DNA from: Gonioctena quinquepunctata
Lineage: Eukaryota; Arthropoda; Insecta; Coleoptera; Chrysomelidae
DNA: 64,000 nt
Direction of reading: 5' to 3'
NCBI GenBank assembly: GCA_018342105.1
Contig: JAFIRS010002575.1
Location: 124,001-188,000, forward strand
Below the pieces are notes generated by a model, which worked only from the letters and a program-made list of their open reading frames with translations, did no database searches and was not told the origin of the DNA. Below, one piece after another: positions 10,301 to 23,700 of this stretch. The first letter of the stretch is position 1; each line of letters begins with the position of its first letter. Made by a program: the position numbers and the translations under genes.

Positions 10301-13300
10301 CCCATTCGCTCCGAATATCTATTAGTCTCATTGAAAATAAGTTCAAAAAGGCTATCATCAAAGAACTTCTTGAAATAATTCAAAGGTGGCAAAATATTTT
10401 CAACAGTGATGAATGATTCTTCATGAGGTTCAACAGGAGAGGCTAGTTCTTCATCACTCCAATGGAATTCTAATTGAGCGGTCTTCTGCTTCTTTTTTGT
10501 AGACTTTACTTTTGGTCTGTCACTGGAGAGTGTTCTCGCTCTCTTTTTGAACTTGATTCAGAGGTTGTTCAGAGTTTTCTTTATTTGAGTCGTCTTCTTC
10601 TTGCTCTGCTTCTTCAATTCCTATCTCTTCATGTTCTATCTCCTGTTCATTTTGTTGATCACTTTCCTTTTCGAATAGTTGATCGTCATCGTCTTCAAAA
10701 TTGTAGGTCTCTATTTCGAAATTGTCTGTAGACTCCCTTGCAAAGTTGTTTGAATTTTCATACAAAATGTTTTCAAAATCTACTGAATGAAGATTTTGAT
10801 AACCTATGTTCTTCAGAGGTTCGAAACTATCTTCATCCTCCGATTAACTTCCTGATTTCGCTGCTCTAGTTTTAAAAAAATGAGTTTCGTTCGGTTGGAA
10901 ACTGGAACCTTTAAAAATAAATATTTTGAACAAGTGTCTGGTAGCTGGCAGAGTATCTATATACCAAGCAAAGTATCCTTCAAGACACATCATCTTATTT
11001 ACTAGATAGCGGGCATCGTATCTTCTTGTACACAATTCAATTCCCTTTTCATCTGGCAATGTATATTATGAGATACACATATTTGAAATGCGTGTCAAAT
11101 TTTTGTGAGACCCTAATCTGTATAATGAATATATGCTACGAGTTGCCTATACATAATATAACATTTTCAAGCACATCAGTGATCAGAATCAAATCTATTC
11201 AGTACCAAAATAAACGAATAACTTACCATAGGATCAAACGATCGTTTATTTTCCTGCGCCATCTTGAACACAATGAATTTCAAATGACAGTATCATTGTT
11301 TATCTTTAGACAATGACAGTATCGGAATTTTATGGTGACTGCGGTGCCATCTACACGGGAAATGTGATAACCCACAAACATGTTCCTATTAAACAGTAAC
11401 GAGAATTGCAGAAATCTGGACTTTTTTTTAAAGTATATTTGAAAGATGCATATCACCAGATACGTCACTAGAAAAAGTGCTGCTAATTCTAACTATTTAT
11501 ACGATTTGGCCCCTATTATTTAATTATTGTTTTTTTTAATAAACAAATTTAAACTTGGACATTCTGAATTTCATATTTTTTATACCCGACCTATATTAGA
11601 AGTGCATACTCTGTTTAATGGGTATTGAACTATGGAACTTTTACATATCTTTTATTGTATATCACTCCTTAGTTTGTATTCATTTGCTGATTTGGGATTG
11701 TAACAATATATTGTCTGTCCCCTAGAGGTGGTTAGCCAATGAAAATAATTTTAGTCTTTTAATGAATAGCGAACCATATAATCCTGTAAAGTACTCATGT
11801 TTATTCAAAGGGCAAATTTTATTAGTGGTTGACCCCTAGAACAAACTGTAAGAGCGTTTGTAGACAGTAATTCCGTAATGAAATTCGCTAATATGTGTCC
11901 GGAATCAGGAAAACATTTTATTTAAATTTAGTATTCGACGAATGTCTCTCTAATTCGTTAGAATAATGTTAAGATACTCTATAATAAATATATGGAAAAT
12001 TCTCTCCCGATTCCAGACACATATTCGCAAAGTCACTCCTTAGACAGAATGCGTTACAAAAATCACAAAAAAGCCCTTGAATACTGTCAGGAAGTACCCT
12101 AAATCACCACAATGCTCCACGGTAGAACTGACCAGAAACTTCCAGTAAAATTCCATGGAAAAAAATATCAACTACAGATGGAAATTACTGTCAAAACTAT
12201 GTAGTTAATTAAATAGGAAATGCAAGAAATTCCAGTTAAATACTAGGTAACTACAGGAAATTCCTGTTGAAGCTCAGGTTATGAGCTTCGAATACAACTA
12301 ACTAGTACTGTTAAATCGATACTACAGTTCCGGTATAAGTAAAGTAATTCCTGTTTTAGTATAGTGTTGATTACTGGAAATTCTTGTAAAAACTGAAATT
12401 CGAAGCTTCGAATACAACTATCTAGTTTTTTAAAGGAAATTTTTAAATCATAATTATAGCTCCGGTAAAAGTAAGGTAGTTCATTTAAATAACTGGAAAA
12501 TTCCAGTTGAATCAATGTAACGATTCTGTAAATAGTAAAGCATATTCCGGTTTTCGTCACAATATTATTCAAGAAATGAAGTGCATAAAGTACACAAAGT
12601 CGTCTTCACAAAGGGTTCAATATAAATTGAAACACAATTGCAGGACCACAGGCGAAAAACAACTATTTTCCTAGCAAATACCACGCAGAACGTAGAATGA
12701 TATTCACCTGACAATCCATGCAAAGTTCCATATAAATTGGTATTGTTCTCAAATGTTTTTTTCTGATAAACTCGACTATGTTTAATCTATGTCGTGTCCG
12801 CCTAACAATCCGCATACCGGTTTCAGGCTTTTTGGCCCTCATCAGTACGGAGTAGTCACCAACCAGAGATCCGGAGAGTTCTGGCCGAAGCGAGACACAA
12901 CATAAAATGAAATCACCATCAAGCTTACAACATCTTCAGGTACGTCAAAGGAGATAACTTTTAACCGGCGGCACCTAGTGACAGACGACTTTGTGTACTT
13001 TATGCACTTCATTTCTTATTTAATCCCCCTTCACTTGGCTTTTTCTTTCTTTACATTATAATTTTCCTGTCATAATGACAAACTGCAGTTTGGTTGCATT
13101 AACTAATCTAAAACTTGTTATTTCTATAGGAATTAAAAGACCGGAATTGTCACGTACAATTAACAAACATTCCTGCAGTCTCTTAGATAGGGAAAATTTC
13201 CTGTAGAATTCGCCGAATTCCTGTTGTATATCCTGGTAAATTTCTTTGAGTGCATATATTTCTAAAAAAGTCGAAACAGTCAGAGGTGTGACGAAAAGTG

Positions 13301-16300
13301 CTTCGAGCACTAAGCTCTCTTGAAAAGTGCTCCCGAGTCTCGAGCACTAAGCAAGTATATTTATGAAATGCTTGCGATTACTCAGCACTAGGCACTGGTT
13401 CAAAAAAGTGCTCGGGAGCACAGTGCTTACGAGCACAAAAGTGCTTCAAGTGCTTTCACGAGCACTAAGCACAGTGCTTCGGCACAGTTCTGGAAACAGT
13501 ACATAAAATTTATATTCGACACGAAATTCCGGAACAGTATTAACAATCGATGCAAAATTTCCTATAAAATCTCGATTACTTTGTTACTTAAGATCGTTGG
13601 AAAATGGGTTATTTTTCTATAAATGACATGGATTATAGATTCGATATTCTCATTTGATTTGGAGGTTATTTCATTTGGATATCGAATTCTACTCCTGGGT
13701 ATAAGAGAGAACAGAAAAAAATTATTCAGTACCCGAACCTGCGACCTGAACAATCAGTTTAAAATGAGGCAAGGCCAGAAGCCTGAGCCACCAAGGACTC
13801 AGCCAAAATGCCCATCCCAACAGGGCCACCCTTCACTGGGCACCAGAGAAAAATGGGGAAAATTATTGAATCACCCTGTATCTTGGTTATAAAGAACGAT
13901 AAACTCATTAAATATAGGTTATTTAGAAGCACCGGAAAGGGAAACATTCTCAATTGAAAATTGAATACAAGGATTTTTCTGAAAATTGAAAAATCCACGA
14001 CAATAATGAAGTTATTTTTGTGATATCTAACAGAAAACAACTACTTTCCCGGCTCAAGCCACGCTCGACATCTGATAGATATTAAGAAAAATATTCAAAA
14101 TTCAATTGAGAATGTTTCCATTTTCAACATTTCATTCTTTTTCAGATACTCACAGTTAAACCAACATTTTGATATTCCTATGCCAGGATGGATCCCCTCC
14201 AAAAATGCCAAATCAGAGTGATTCGCTACTGCTACAAATATTAGGAAAAGGAGTGGTGAGCCGATTCCATAAATATGATAAATTATATTCCAGCTTTTGA
14301 AGGATTGTAAGATATGAGGGTTTCTGAAATGGAAATTGAATTAATTTTTATCCCCACTTCATTTGCGGTGAAGAACAAGACACAAGAAAATGCATCCCCG
14401 ACCTCAGTCGAAATGAATAAAATTTTGATGTATTGATATTTTTGATTGATTTGAATTGTCCAGTCAAGTAGGGTAGACTATAACTGAGTACCACACAAAT
14501 ATACCTATTTCTCAAATCATCATTTTTCATAATAGTATGCACCCCATCGTGATACATTGATTGCAACATTTTGTCATCATTTCAGATCGCTGGGAGTATG
14601 AAGAAATTCTAGTAGTTCATTAGGGCCGGAACGTGTTTAGTTACTGGGAAAAAAATAATTGTTTAGTTATGTTAATTGAATCTCTAGTTTTATATTCACT
14701 AGATTCTGATGCGGTGTAAAGTACACAAAATACAATTTATAGGTTGTGATCAAAAGACAACATTTCACAGGTAAGCTTGAGCTAGTTCAAGAATCACAAA
14801 GTCTCGACAAACAATGGGGTACTGCAAACGAGATGGGTTTCGTAAAGAAGACAGGCAGAACCTATACAGAAAGTCTCGAGAAACTCTAGAAAATACACTT
14901 ACCGGCTTCATCAATCCAACAGGATCCAAAAAAGCAAGACAATCCTGACAAGGTATAGGGGGCCAAATCATTCAGATTAGAAACTATACACGGATATCAT
15001 CCGTCCAGAAAAGGTGAGATGGGCCATAAAGAGGTTATAGGATTGAATGAATGTGTTTTTTTGTGGAGGAACAACGTTTTTTGACATGTTTTTTGGATAA
15101 CCTTCCACAGTCTGATTATATTTTCATTTTCAGACTGTGGAAGGTTACCCAAAAAACATGTCAAGAATGGTTATAGGATAATTTGAAACTAATTCGTTAA
15201 CACTGACTTTCACTATTGAATGATTGACTTTGATAATCTAATCGCACTGTCTGGAAACAATGAGTTGAATCATTTTAACCCAATCAATTGATGGGACTGA
15301 CTACCGAATGAATGATTTTGTAACGAAATCGAAGGAATCACCCTGTAAGAATATATGACCGGGTTCAATAGCAGATTTTCTCACTCGGGTCTTGAAACTT
15401 TCTTTTTAAGGGTAGAAACAGTTGGATTTGGGTGAGTTAAAAATCACAGTTTTGGGAAACCTTGTCATGTGGAACGCAGGTTTGCTGTGCAAGAAGTCGA
15501 AAACGAAATTCTAGAAAACCAGTTTCGACATCTGCTAGCCGGTTGTTTGGAAAAAAATCTCGAAGGGTAAATGAAAATTACGAGCGGGCTCAAATTGGCC
15601 TAGCGGGTGGCACATCTGCAGAGCTATAAATATCTGGTATTGTCTCCGACACGTACGGGATAAAACCTTCGAGATATGGGAATTTTGATGAGAAATATAG
15701 GTTCACTAGTCGAAAGCGGAAAATTGTAACAAATTCTTATGCAATCGGAGAATTTGTTTGTTTTCGTTGGCGAAATTAATTGGCACTAGACAAAAAATCA
15801 TTTGTATTTAGAATGACGGCTTATTAGGCTGCAACGAGTCGAGGGTGAAAGTGTTTTCTGATCATTTTTTTTTCAAATGGAAACCCGAAAACTCTAGCTG
15901 TACAGAATGATCACTTTCAGCAGTCTAAAGGAGAAAGATAATTGTTAAAAACCACTAAAGTAGTACAGAGAATTCCATAGTTCGAAGTAGTGCCGCTCAA
16001 ATAACAAGGGGGGGCACCACCTCTCGGATGACGGAGATCAAGCAGTAGCTCCACCCACAACTAGGTTCGGGATTGGTCGACGGAGTCATTACGAATTTGT
16101 TTACAGTTTTGCAAAATCTCACGTAAATGAAATGACTTTCAAATAGAAAAATTACGTTTTTATCCAAACTTTTTGCGGGACATTCAAAACATATCATCTA
16201 GTATCGCATTTATGAAGTCTAATTCTTACTGTTCGGAGTGTTTCTTTCGTGGATAATTGTGGAATAATCCTTTTCAATTATAACCGTTCATTGATACCTA

Positions 16301-19300
16301 CATGCCATGAAATTGGACATTCAAAAAAATATATATTTCCAAGCCAAGCTCAACGAAGTTTAGCGTATTCTGAAGCATCTGTGAAAATTTCGTCAAAATC
16401 TATGATATTTCACTTTGCTGCAGGTTTTCCTTTCCAGGGTTTATAGACCAGTAGGTTTAATGAAAATTATATCGCACCCAATTATAGATCTGGTAGGTTT
16501 TCAGCGTGGATGTCAAGAGAATGTTAGGGGTCTGCTGGATGGTCGATGGGAGGCTAAATTCCAGAAAATATTTGGAAATTTTGGACAATAAAATGTTGCC
16601 TTCAGTGAGACAGCGTTTTTCTGCGTTTCATTTTCCAGCGGGATATATTGCTCAGTGCATACCGCCAATGGTGTAAGAAATTATTTTGCTGATTATTTTT
16701 CGACACTAAATTTCTAGAAACCAATGGAAACATTCAATTCAAATCATTCATGTACGTTTTGGCCAATCAAAAACATTATTATATTAGGAATATTCCACCT
16801 AGCAAATTGCCGCGGGAATAATCTGAGGTATATTTTGTTTTCATTGTCTTTTTTATTATTGTCTGACAACGTATATTTCTAATTTGACGTATGTCATCAA
16901 TTCGCATGAAAATTGAGAAATGAATCAAAACCGGTTTGGTACATTGTATCATTTTGCGGGGAAATGTGTTTATGATCGTAACATCAAAAAACATTTTAAC
17001 AAAAAATTAAACAGACGAAGAAACCAACTGAAAAGCAAAGAATAAAATAAACCCTCTTAGTCTTGATGATAATTGAGCTCCTAAACTAATGTGAGTAACT
17101 GATTTTGAGTCGGCGCCAAACAGACAATTATCGAAGATCATCATATTGCTTTGAAGAAGTGATCAAAACGCCGCTGTGCATCTCGCTGCCATTAGTTTAG
17201 GAGCTCAATTATCATTAAGACTAAGAAGGTTTATTTTATTTTTTGCTTTTTAGTTGATTTTTTCGTCGGTTTAAGTTTTTGTTGAAAAGTTTTTATTTTT
17301 CAATTTTTTGTGGCTGAAATCTACTAATTACTACCTACTTAATTTTTGATTACTTCCAAAATACTTACTTACCTAGCTTACTTCAACTATTAACTGTTAT
17401 CTAATATCTACTTTAACTATTTATTGTTATATAATATAAGTATTTTTGTTTATTAAGTTCTGGTTAGTTGATTTCATCACTTCGTATTTATTTCCATCCT
17501 TTCATAGAATGTAATTATTGTGACGGATGTAGGAGGATCTGTCAATGTCAACTACATATGTGTGCCAATGTTGAAAAATCAATCATCCCCTATTTTTCCA
17601 CCCATAGGGGTGAATTATTCCATTCCAAATTGGAATATGTTCAACTATGAGGTATACCCTATCTAATAAAAAAGAATCATCCAAATCGGAAAACCCACTA
17701 CAAAGTTATGCTTGATAGAATCGGTTAACGGACCAAAATTCAGAGCGTGAACCATCCTCCAATTTGCTACCCTTAGAGATGGATTTTTCTGTTCAAATTC
17801 AAATGAGACCAACTTCGAAGTACACCTTATCCAATGAAAAAAGAATAATCGGAATCAAACTGCTCTGTGAAAAATATCATACATAAAAAAAATATACACG
17901 TCGACTAGAGCACCTCCTTCTTTTTGATTTCGTCGGGTGAAAAAATAATCTATAGAATACCACACGAGAGTTCGATAAAGTAGAAAATAATTCTCCAGAT
18001 TTTTTTCTCAAACTTGTTGCCATTTGGCAATAACCTCTCGAACCCGTTGGGCTCTCGTGTATATTTTCTGGCAACAAGTTTTCGAAAATCTGTCGAATTA
18101 TTTTCACTTTATTCTCACTCTCTTGTGATATTAAAACTGAAAATGAAGTTCTGCATTGGGCTACTCAAAGTCCTGACTAAACCCGATAGAAAACATTTGG
18201 GGTATTATGGTTAAGAACATCCAGAACCAAAATGTTATTCCCTCGAATGAAAATCATTTATAGTCTCTCATTGAGGAAACCTGCGAAAGCCTAGCAGAAA
18301 TTCAGAATCTGTAAATTTGATAGATTCAATGCCTAGAAGGATGCAAGAAGTAATCAATAATAACGGGGCCATAACTAGATATTGAATTCTGGTGTTTTTG
18401 TGTTTGTTTCATATTTAACAAAACATCAATAACTTTGGATATTTTCAATGAATTACTGTTTATATTTCGAAAAAAAGGGTAAGTAGGCAATACCGCACGA
18501 ATATCTTCTACTGAGATCGATTCACCCAACTAGTCTGATCAACAAGTTCAAAATAGTGTTTTTTTTTTTTTTTTTTTTTTTGGCTTGGACATTTCGTCAT
18601 TCGGCCAGACACAAGTGGAATATTATTATTGTATGATGGGATGCAGGTTGTCTTGCTCTAAGCAATACTGCATCCCATATTAATTTATTTCAAGACAATC
18701 ACAACATAGAATGTATCATTCACACAGTATTCTGGGTAGGCCTTGTTACTAACTCCATACGCCACCTAGGAGCAGCACTGTTAATTTGAACGCAACAGCG
18801 AAATCGTCGAGGATCATCCTCGGCCCGGCTACGAAATTTAACATTTAATTCTCTCAAATTAAATGAAAAATTTCTGCCCTGGCCGAGAATCGAACTCACG
18901 ACCTTTCGATCATGAGTCGGACGCTAACCCACCGCGCCAATCCCCCCTTCAAAATAGTGTTAATTATCAATAAAGCTCCTAAAAATATGAGCGATAGCTT
19001 ATTGGATTCGGAATGACGTGTAGAAAAATTTATTTCGATGATTTAACAGCACATGGAAAATTGCAATTGTTATTAACAAATTAAGAGGGAAGAAAATGCA
19101 TTTAGTTTTTTGCTAATAATTCAGAAACTATTGATAACTGAGAAATTTGGAAAAAAAATTCTCAAAGAGGAGGAAATTTACAATAAAAAAGTCTCCCGGA
19201 ACTTTATCTCTATTATTTATAATTTTAATTTAACGCCGAAAAATGTAACGCTGAAAACAGTATACCACATGAAATAATTTTTTTATAGTATTAAATATCA

Positions 19301-19501
19301 ATTTGAACATTTGAAAAAATCACGCTGTCATCTAAATACTTGAAAGAATAGAGTTCCGGTTGGAAAGAAATTCTTATGTTGATTTTTCAAAAAGTTATAC
19401 GATTGTTAACTATTAAGATTTCTTCCGACCCCCGTTTTTACAAATGGCAACATAAAAGTTTAAATAATTGACTTATAAATTTCTTGCTTCTTGGAGCCTT
19501 T

Positions 19502-19544
<43 letters not shown>

Positions 19545-20631
19545 TATTTCCTTAAGAAGATCACGTGATAAAAGTTAATAAAAGTTTTTTATTTTTTTTA
19601 TAATTGTTTGAAATTAAAAAAAAAATATTGAAAAAAAAATTAAACAAATGTTAATTTATTACCGTTTTCTCATCCAACAATGGCATCAAGTAACGCTGGG
19701 TGATTTTTTTTGCGTCATTTACTAATAAATTATTTATAAACAAATAGACAAGTTTGCTATATAAAAAAAATATTTTCACCATTTTGATGTCATGACAAAA
19801 TAATGATTTAAAAAAATAATAAAAAGCTTAAAAAAGAAAATTTATTGCTTATAATGATTTTTTTATATTTCCATTGTTTGAATAATTAGTTAAGAAATTA
19901 TTTTCCTCACAATCATAATCTCAATAGGACAACAAAAAATATTTTTTTCATCAATAATTTTATTGTTTATTGATTTAACAATTTGTTATAAACAAATTCT
20001 GACTAACATTATATTTTGTTCTAAAAGCTATTAAAATCACTGAAACAACCATATGTAACAAAATACTGAAAAAAATATAAATAAAATCTTTCAATATTAC
20101 ACGATACCAAAGGGTGTTACATGTGGCTGTATCTGTAATTTCAATTATTTTTTGAAAAAAAATATAATGATAGTCACAATTTGTTTATAATAAATTGTTA
20201 AATCAATGAACAATGAAATAATTGATTTTTTTTTCACCCTATTGAGACATGCCAATTATGATTTTCAAAGTGAAAAATAATTTCTCAAGTAATCATTTGA
20301 AAAATGGAATGATAAGAAAAATATTTCAAACAATAAAAAAATTTTTGAGTTTTTTTTTTTCGATTATAATTTTGTCATGACAAAAAAATGATGAAAACCT
20401 TTTTTTTTATAAAGTAAACTTGTTTATTTGTATATAAATTATTTATTAACAAATGACGTGAAAATATTTTACACAGCATTACTCAATGCCATTGTTAGAT
20501 GCGAAATTGGCAATAACATAATATTTGTTTAAAAAAAAAATTAATATTTTTTTCAATAATTTTCAACTTCAAACAATTATAATAAACAAAATAAAAAACG
20601 TTTATAAACTTTTATCACGTGTTTTTCTCAA

Positions 20632-20718
<87 letters not shown>

Positions 20719-23700
20719 AAGAAGCAAAACATTTATAAGTCATTTATTTAAAGTTTTATGTGAGACAAATTCGAATTTTTCAGAACAGAAAACTTTCCAG
20801 CGAAAATGTGGATTGTTACTTGAGTTGATGTCCTGATCACGAATCCGAAAAAATGTTGAGCCTATCTTGCCCCCTAATATTATTTTTCGCAAAAATTGGT
20901 TTATTTATCGCCATGGCGCGCTGTGTAAGTAAGTTCAACCCCAGAATAGATTCAGACTCGTCTTTGATATATCTATTGATCTTGAAAATTTCAGAATTTC
21001 AATCCAATAATCACTAAAGGTACGGGGGTGTTTCCATGAGAAAAAAGACAAATTCGGACTTTTCAGAACTGAAAATTTCTCAGCGAAAATATGGATTGTT
21101 ACTAAAGTTGAGGTCTTCATCACGATTCCGTAAGAAATTTGAGCCTATCTTGCCCACTAATATTTTTTTTTTAAATCATTATTATGGCGAGCAGTGTATG
21201 TCACTAAGGTTGAATTCAGAAGAGATTTAGACTCATTTTTGGTATATCTAACAATAGTGAAAATTTCAGAATTCTGAGAGTCATTCCTAAAAAATAGTGG
21301 GTTGCCGAATCGCTCGTCAAAATAGTTATTTGTTTGCCAAGGACGCGAAATACCTTTTTAGCGTACCGAAAGGAAAGTTATCGCCGAGGCCGCTGGCGGC
21401 CGAGGCAGCATAATCTTGAGGTAGCTGAAAAGTTTCGCGGTCATGGCATACACATTATTTTACGACAGCGTATTGGCGCCATCCTACCGGTATTTTTTTT
21501 ATTGAAATCTCAAAATTTTGACTTTTTTTCTAAACATTTTGAGGTTTTTTCTCAAAATGTTGACTTTTATTCTCAAAATTTTGAGATTTTTTCTCGAAAT
21601 TTCGACTTTTATTCTCAAAATTTTGAGATTTTTTCTCAACATTTTGACTTTTTTTCTCAAAATTTTTAACTTTTTTATTTTCAAAATTTTGACTTTTTTC
21701 TCAAAATTTTGAATTTTTTTCAAAATTTTGACTTTTTTTTCAAAGTTTGAGATTTTTTCTCAAAATTTGACTTTTTCTCAAAATTTTGAGATTTTTTCTC
21801 AAAATTTTTGTGAATAAAAGTCAACATTTTGAGAAAAAATCTCAAAATGTTGAGAAAAAAAGTCAAAATTTTGGGAATTTAAAAAAAAAATATACTGGCA
21901 GAATGGCGCCAATACGCCGTCGTACTATTTTTCTTGCAATCGTCAAAATTATTGAACTAGATAATTGCAAACGAATATATTATTGCTTTAAAATCGACAG
22001 CAGTTCAATTTAGTTAACAAAGTCACAGCGTTGCTATGGAAATTATATGGTTGAATAAATACAAACCATTTTGGCAGTTCTTCACAAAACGCAAATATGT
22101 CTGATACTGATAGTGATATTTTAGTATCTTGCACTCCTCCAGAGCTAAAAAGTATTGTAAACTTGGCGCTTCTTGTTTTAATACCTGAAAATTCTAAACG
22201 GCAGTACGTAAAATGTTACAGCGAGTTCAAAGATTGGTGTGACAAACAGAATGTAAAATAATCCTTGTCATTGTATTTTAGAAATGTCAAATTTGGAAGA
22301 GACGTTTGGTTTGGCGGCCGTTGTTATGAGTAACGGCCGCGAAATTGAATTTCGCGGACTGTGGTGAGAACTCGAAATACTCATTGCGAGTGCGACTGCA
22401 CGAAAATATACTTTTTCGGCAACCGTCCGGGATGTACCCACTTCCCGGACGCTTTTTCTTTGAGAAAGTAGCATTTTCCGGCCTAGTCCGGGAAGTACGT
22501 ACTCCCCGGAGTAGGCCGGGAAGAATCACGTCGTTGTTGTCATTGTAAATATGAAAATCTTGGTAGGTATGGTTTTGATAAATGCAGTTGATCATTACCA
22601 TAGCAACGAAATAACGGCTGACAGTTCATATGAAATTAGTTGTCAAAAGTTTGCATGTTTTTTTATCGCAATTCGCAATAAAATATAGAAAGCAGCAGCG
22701 ATAGTGACTTTGGTAAAATGTGCCTTGGGAAATTTCCAATCAATATAAATAAGAATTAGAATGTTTCTGTTAATATGTAGTATTTTCTGTTCTGTTCTGT
22801 TTAATTCAAATAAGAATCAAAATGTATAATAAAGAAATATGTCGTCTCATTGATTTGTTATTCTACACGGTTGCCGAAAAAATATTGTACGCAACACGCC
22901 CAAAAATAGTATTTTTGGACTCACAGACTTCCAGGACTCGCCTACGGCTCGTCCTAGAATTTTGTCTATTCGTCCAAAAAAAACCTATTTTCCGGACTTG
23001 TTACGTAAATTACTATTTCAATCCTGTCGTATGTTTGGTAGGTAATACATTTTTTAATATTTTTTTCTGGCTTATTGAGGACTTATCGCAAATATTTCAA
23101 AGGAACAATCTGTTTATTTTTTTTTGGACTATCAACATCTGTTAGCGGTTCTGCAAGAGGCTCTTTAGCTGAATACTTTATAATGGTATGGAATACTCAT
23201 TTTGCGGGGCTCAACTCACATGGAATATGCTTTACTTGCCAAAGACTCCGACCGTAAATACTTCTTTCACATATGAGAAGTGAATTAAATAATAATAAAT
23301 AATAATAAGAACCCTTATCAACCCCAAGAAACATGAATGTTTATAATAAACCACAATCAGAAATATAATCTTCAATGGTATAGAAAAATTCCGGTTCTCA
23401 TTGGTTTCAAGCATGTTTCAAGTTACCCGATTTCCTATTATTGCGGAGTTCGATTTGTGGCAATCTTTGAATGCGTAATATAAAATATAAAAATATACTC
23501 ACATTACTTGTCGCCATATATGGAAGCACAAAATATTCAACCAGAAGAAACTATACATGAAGAAAAAATACATCAGATAGGCCACTAAATGACAATGTAC
23601 GGGGTTAAAATAACCCGATAAATTAATCACCATCAACACGGTGTATGACAAAGCTAAGGCAGCCATGGAATGGAGTAAACATATACCCTGAAAAAAAATC

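Larger units (their letters stand above)
19449..20763 (+). mobile_element. 1.3-kb foldback (palindromic) element
   Basis: The whole segment is one large inverted repeat with ~600-bp arms centred near 20110. Outer ends are ACATAAAAGTTTAAATAATT on the left and its complement on the right. Internal pairs include TGACTTATAAATTTCTTGCT with GAAGCAAAACATTTATAAGT, and mirrored TTTATAAACAAAT blocks near 19985 and 20190. Both arms hold a (TA)n run at the same distance from the end. The apparent ORF through IYIYIY is only the microsatellite. Confidence 0.85.

Noticed and set aside
13690..13820. tRNA-derived SINE head on the minus strand (GGTGGCTCAGGCTTCTGG and GCAGGTTCGGGTAC)
   Set aside because: A and B boxes are only suggestive, no cloverleaf folds, and no target-site duplication or tail was found.
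20525..20836. 103-residue ORF with IYIYIY run
   Set aside because: It is translation of a (TA)n microsatellite in a foldback arm.
21334..21723. ORFs of FSQNFDFF / LRFFLKI type on both strands
   Set aside because: They come from the 21-bp minisatellite inside a TIR element.
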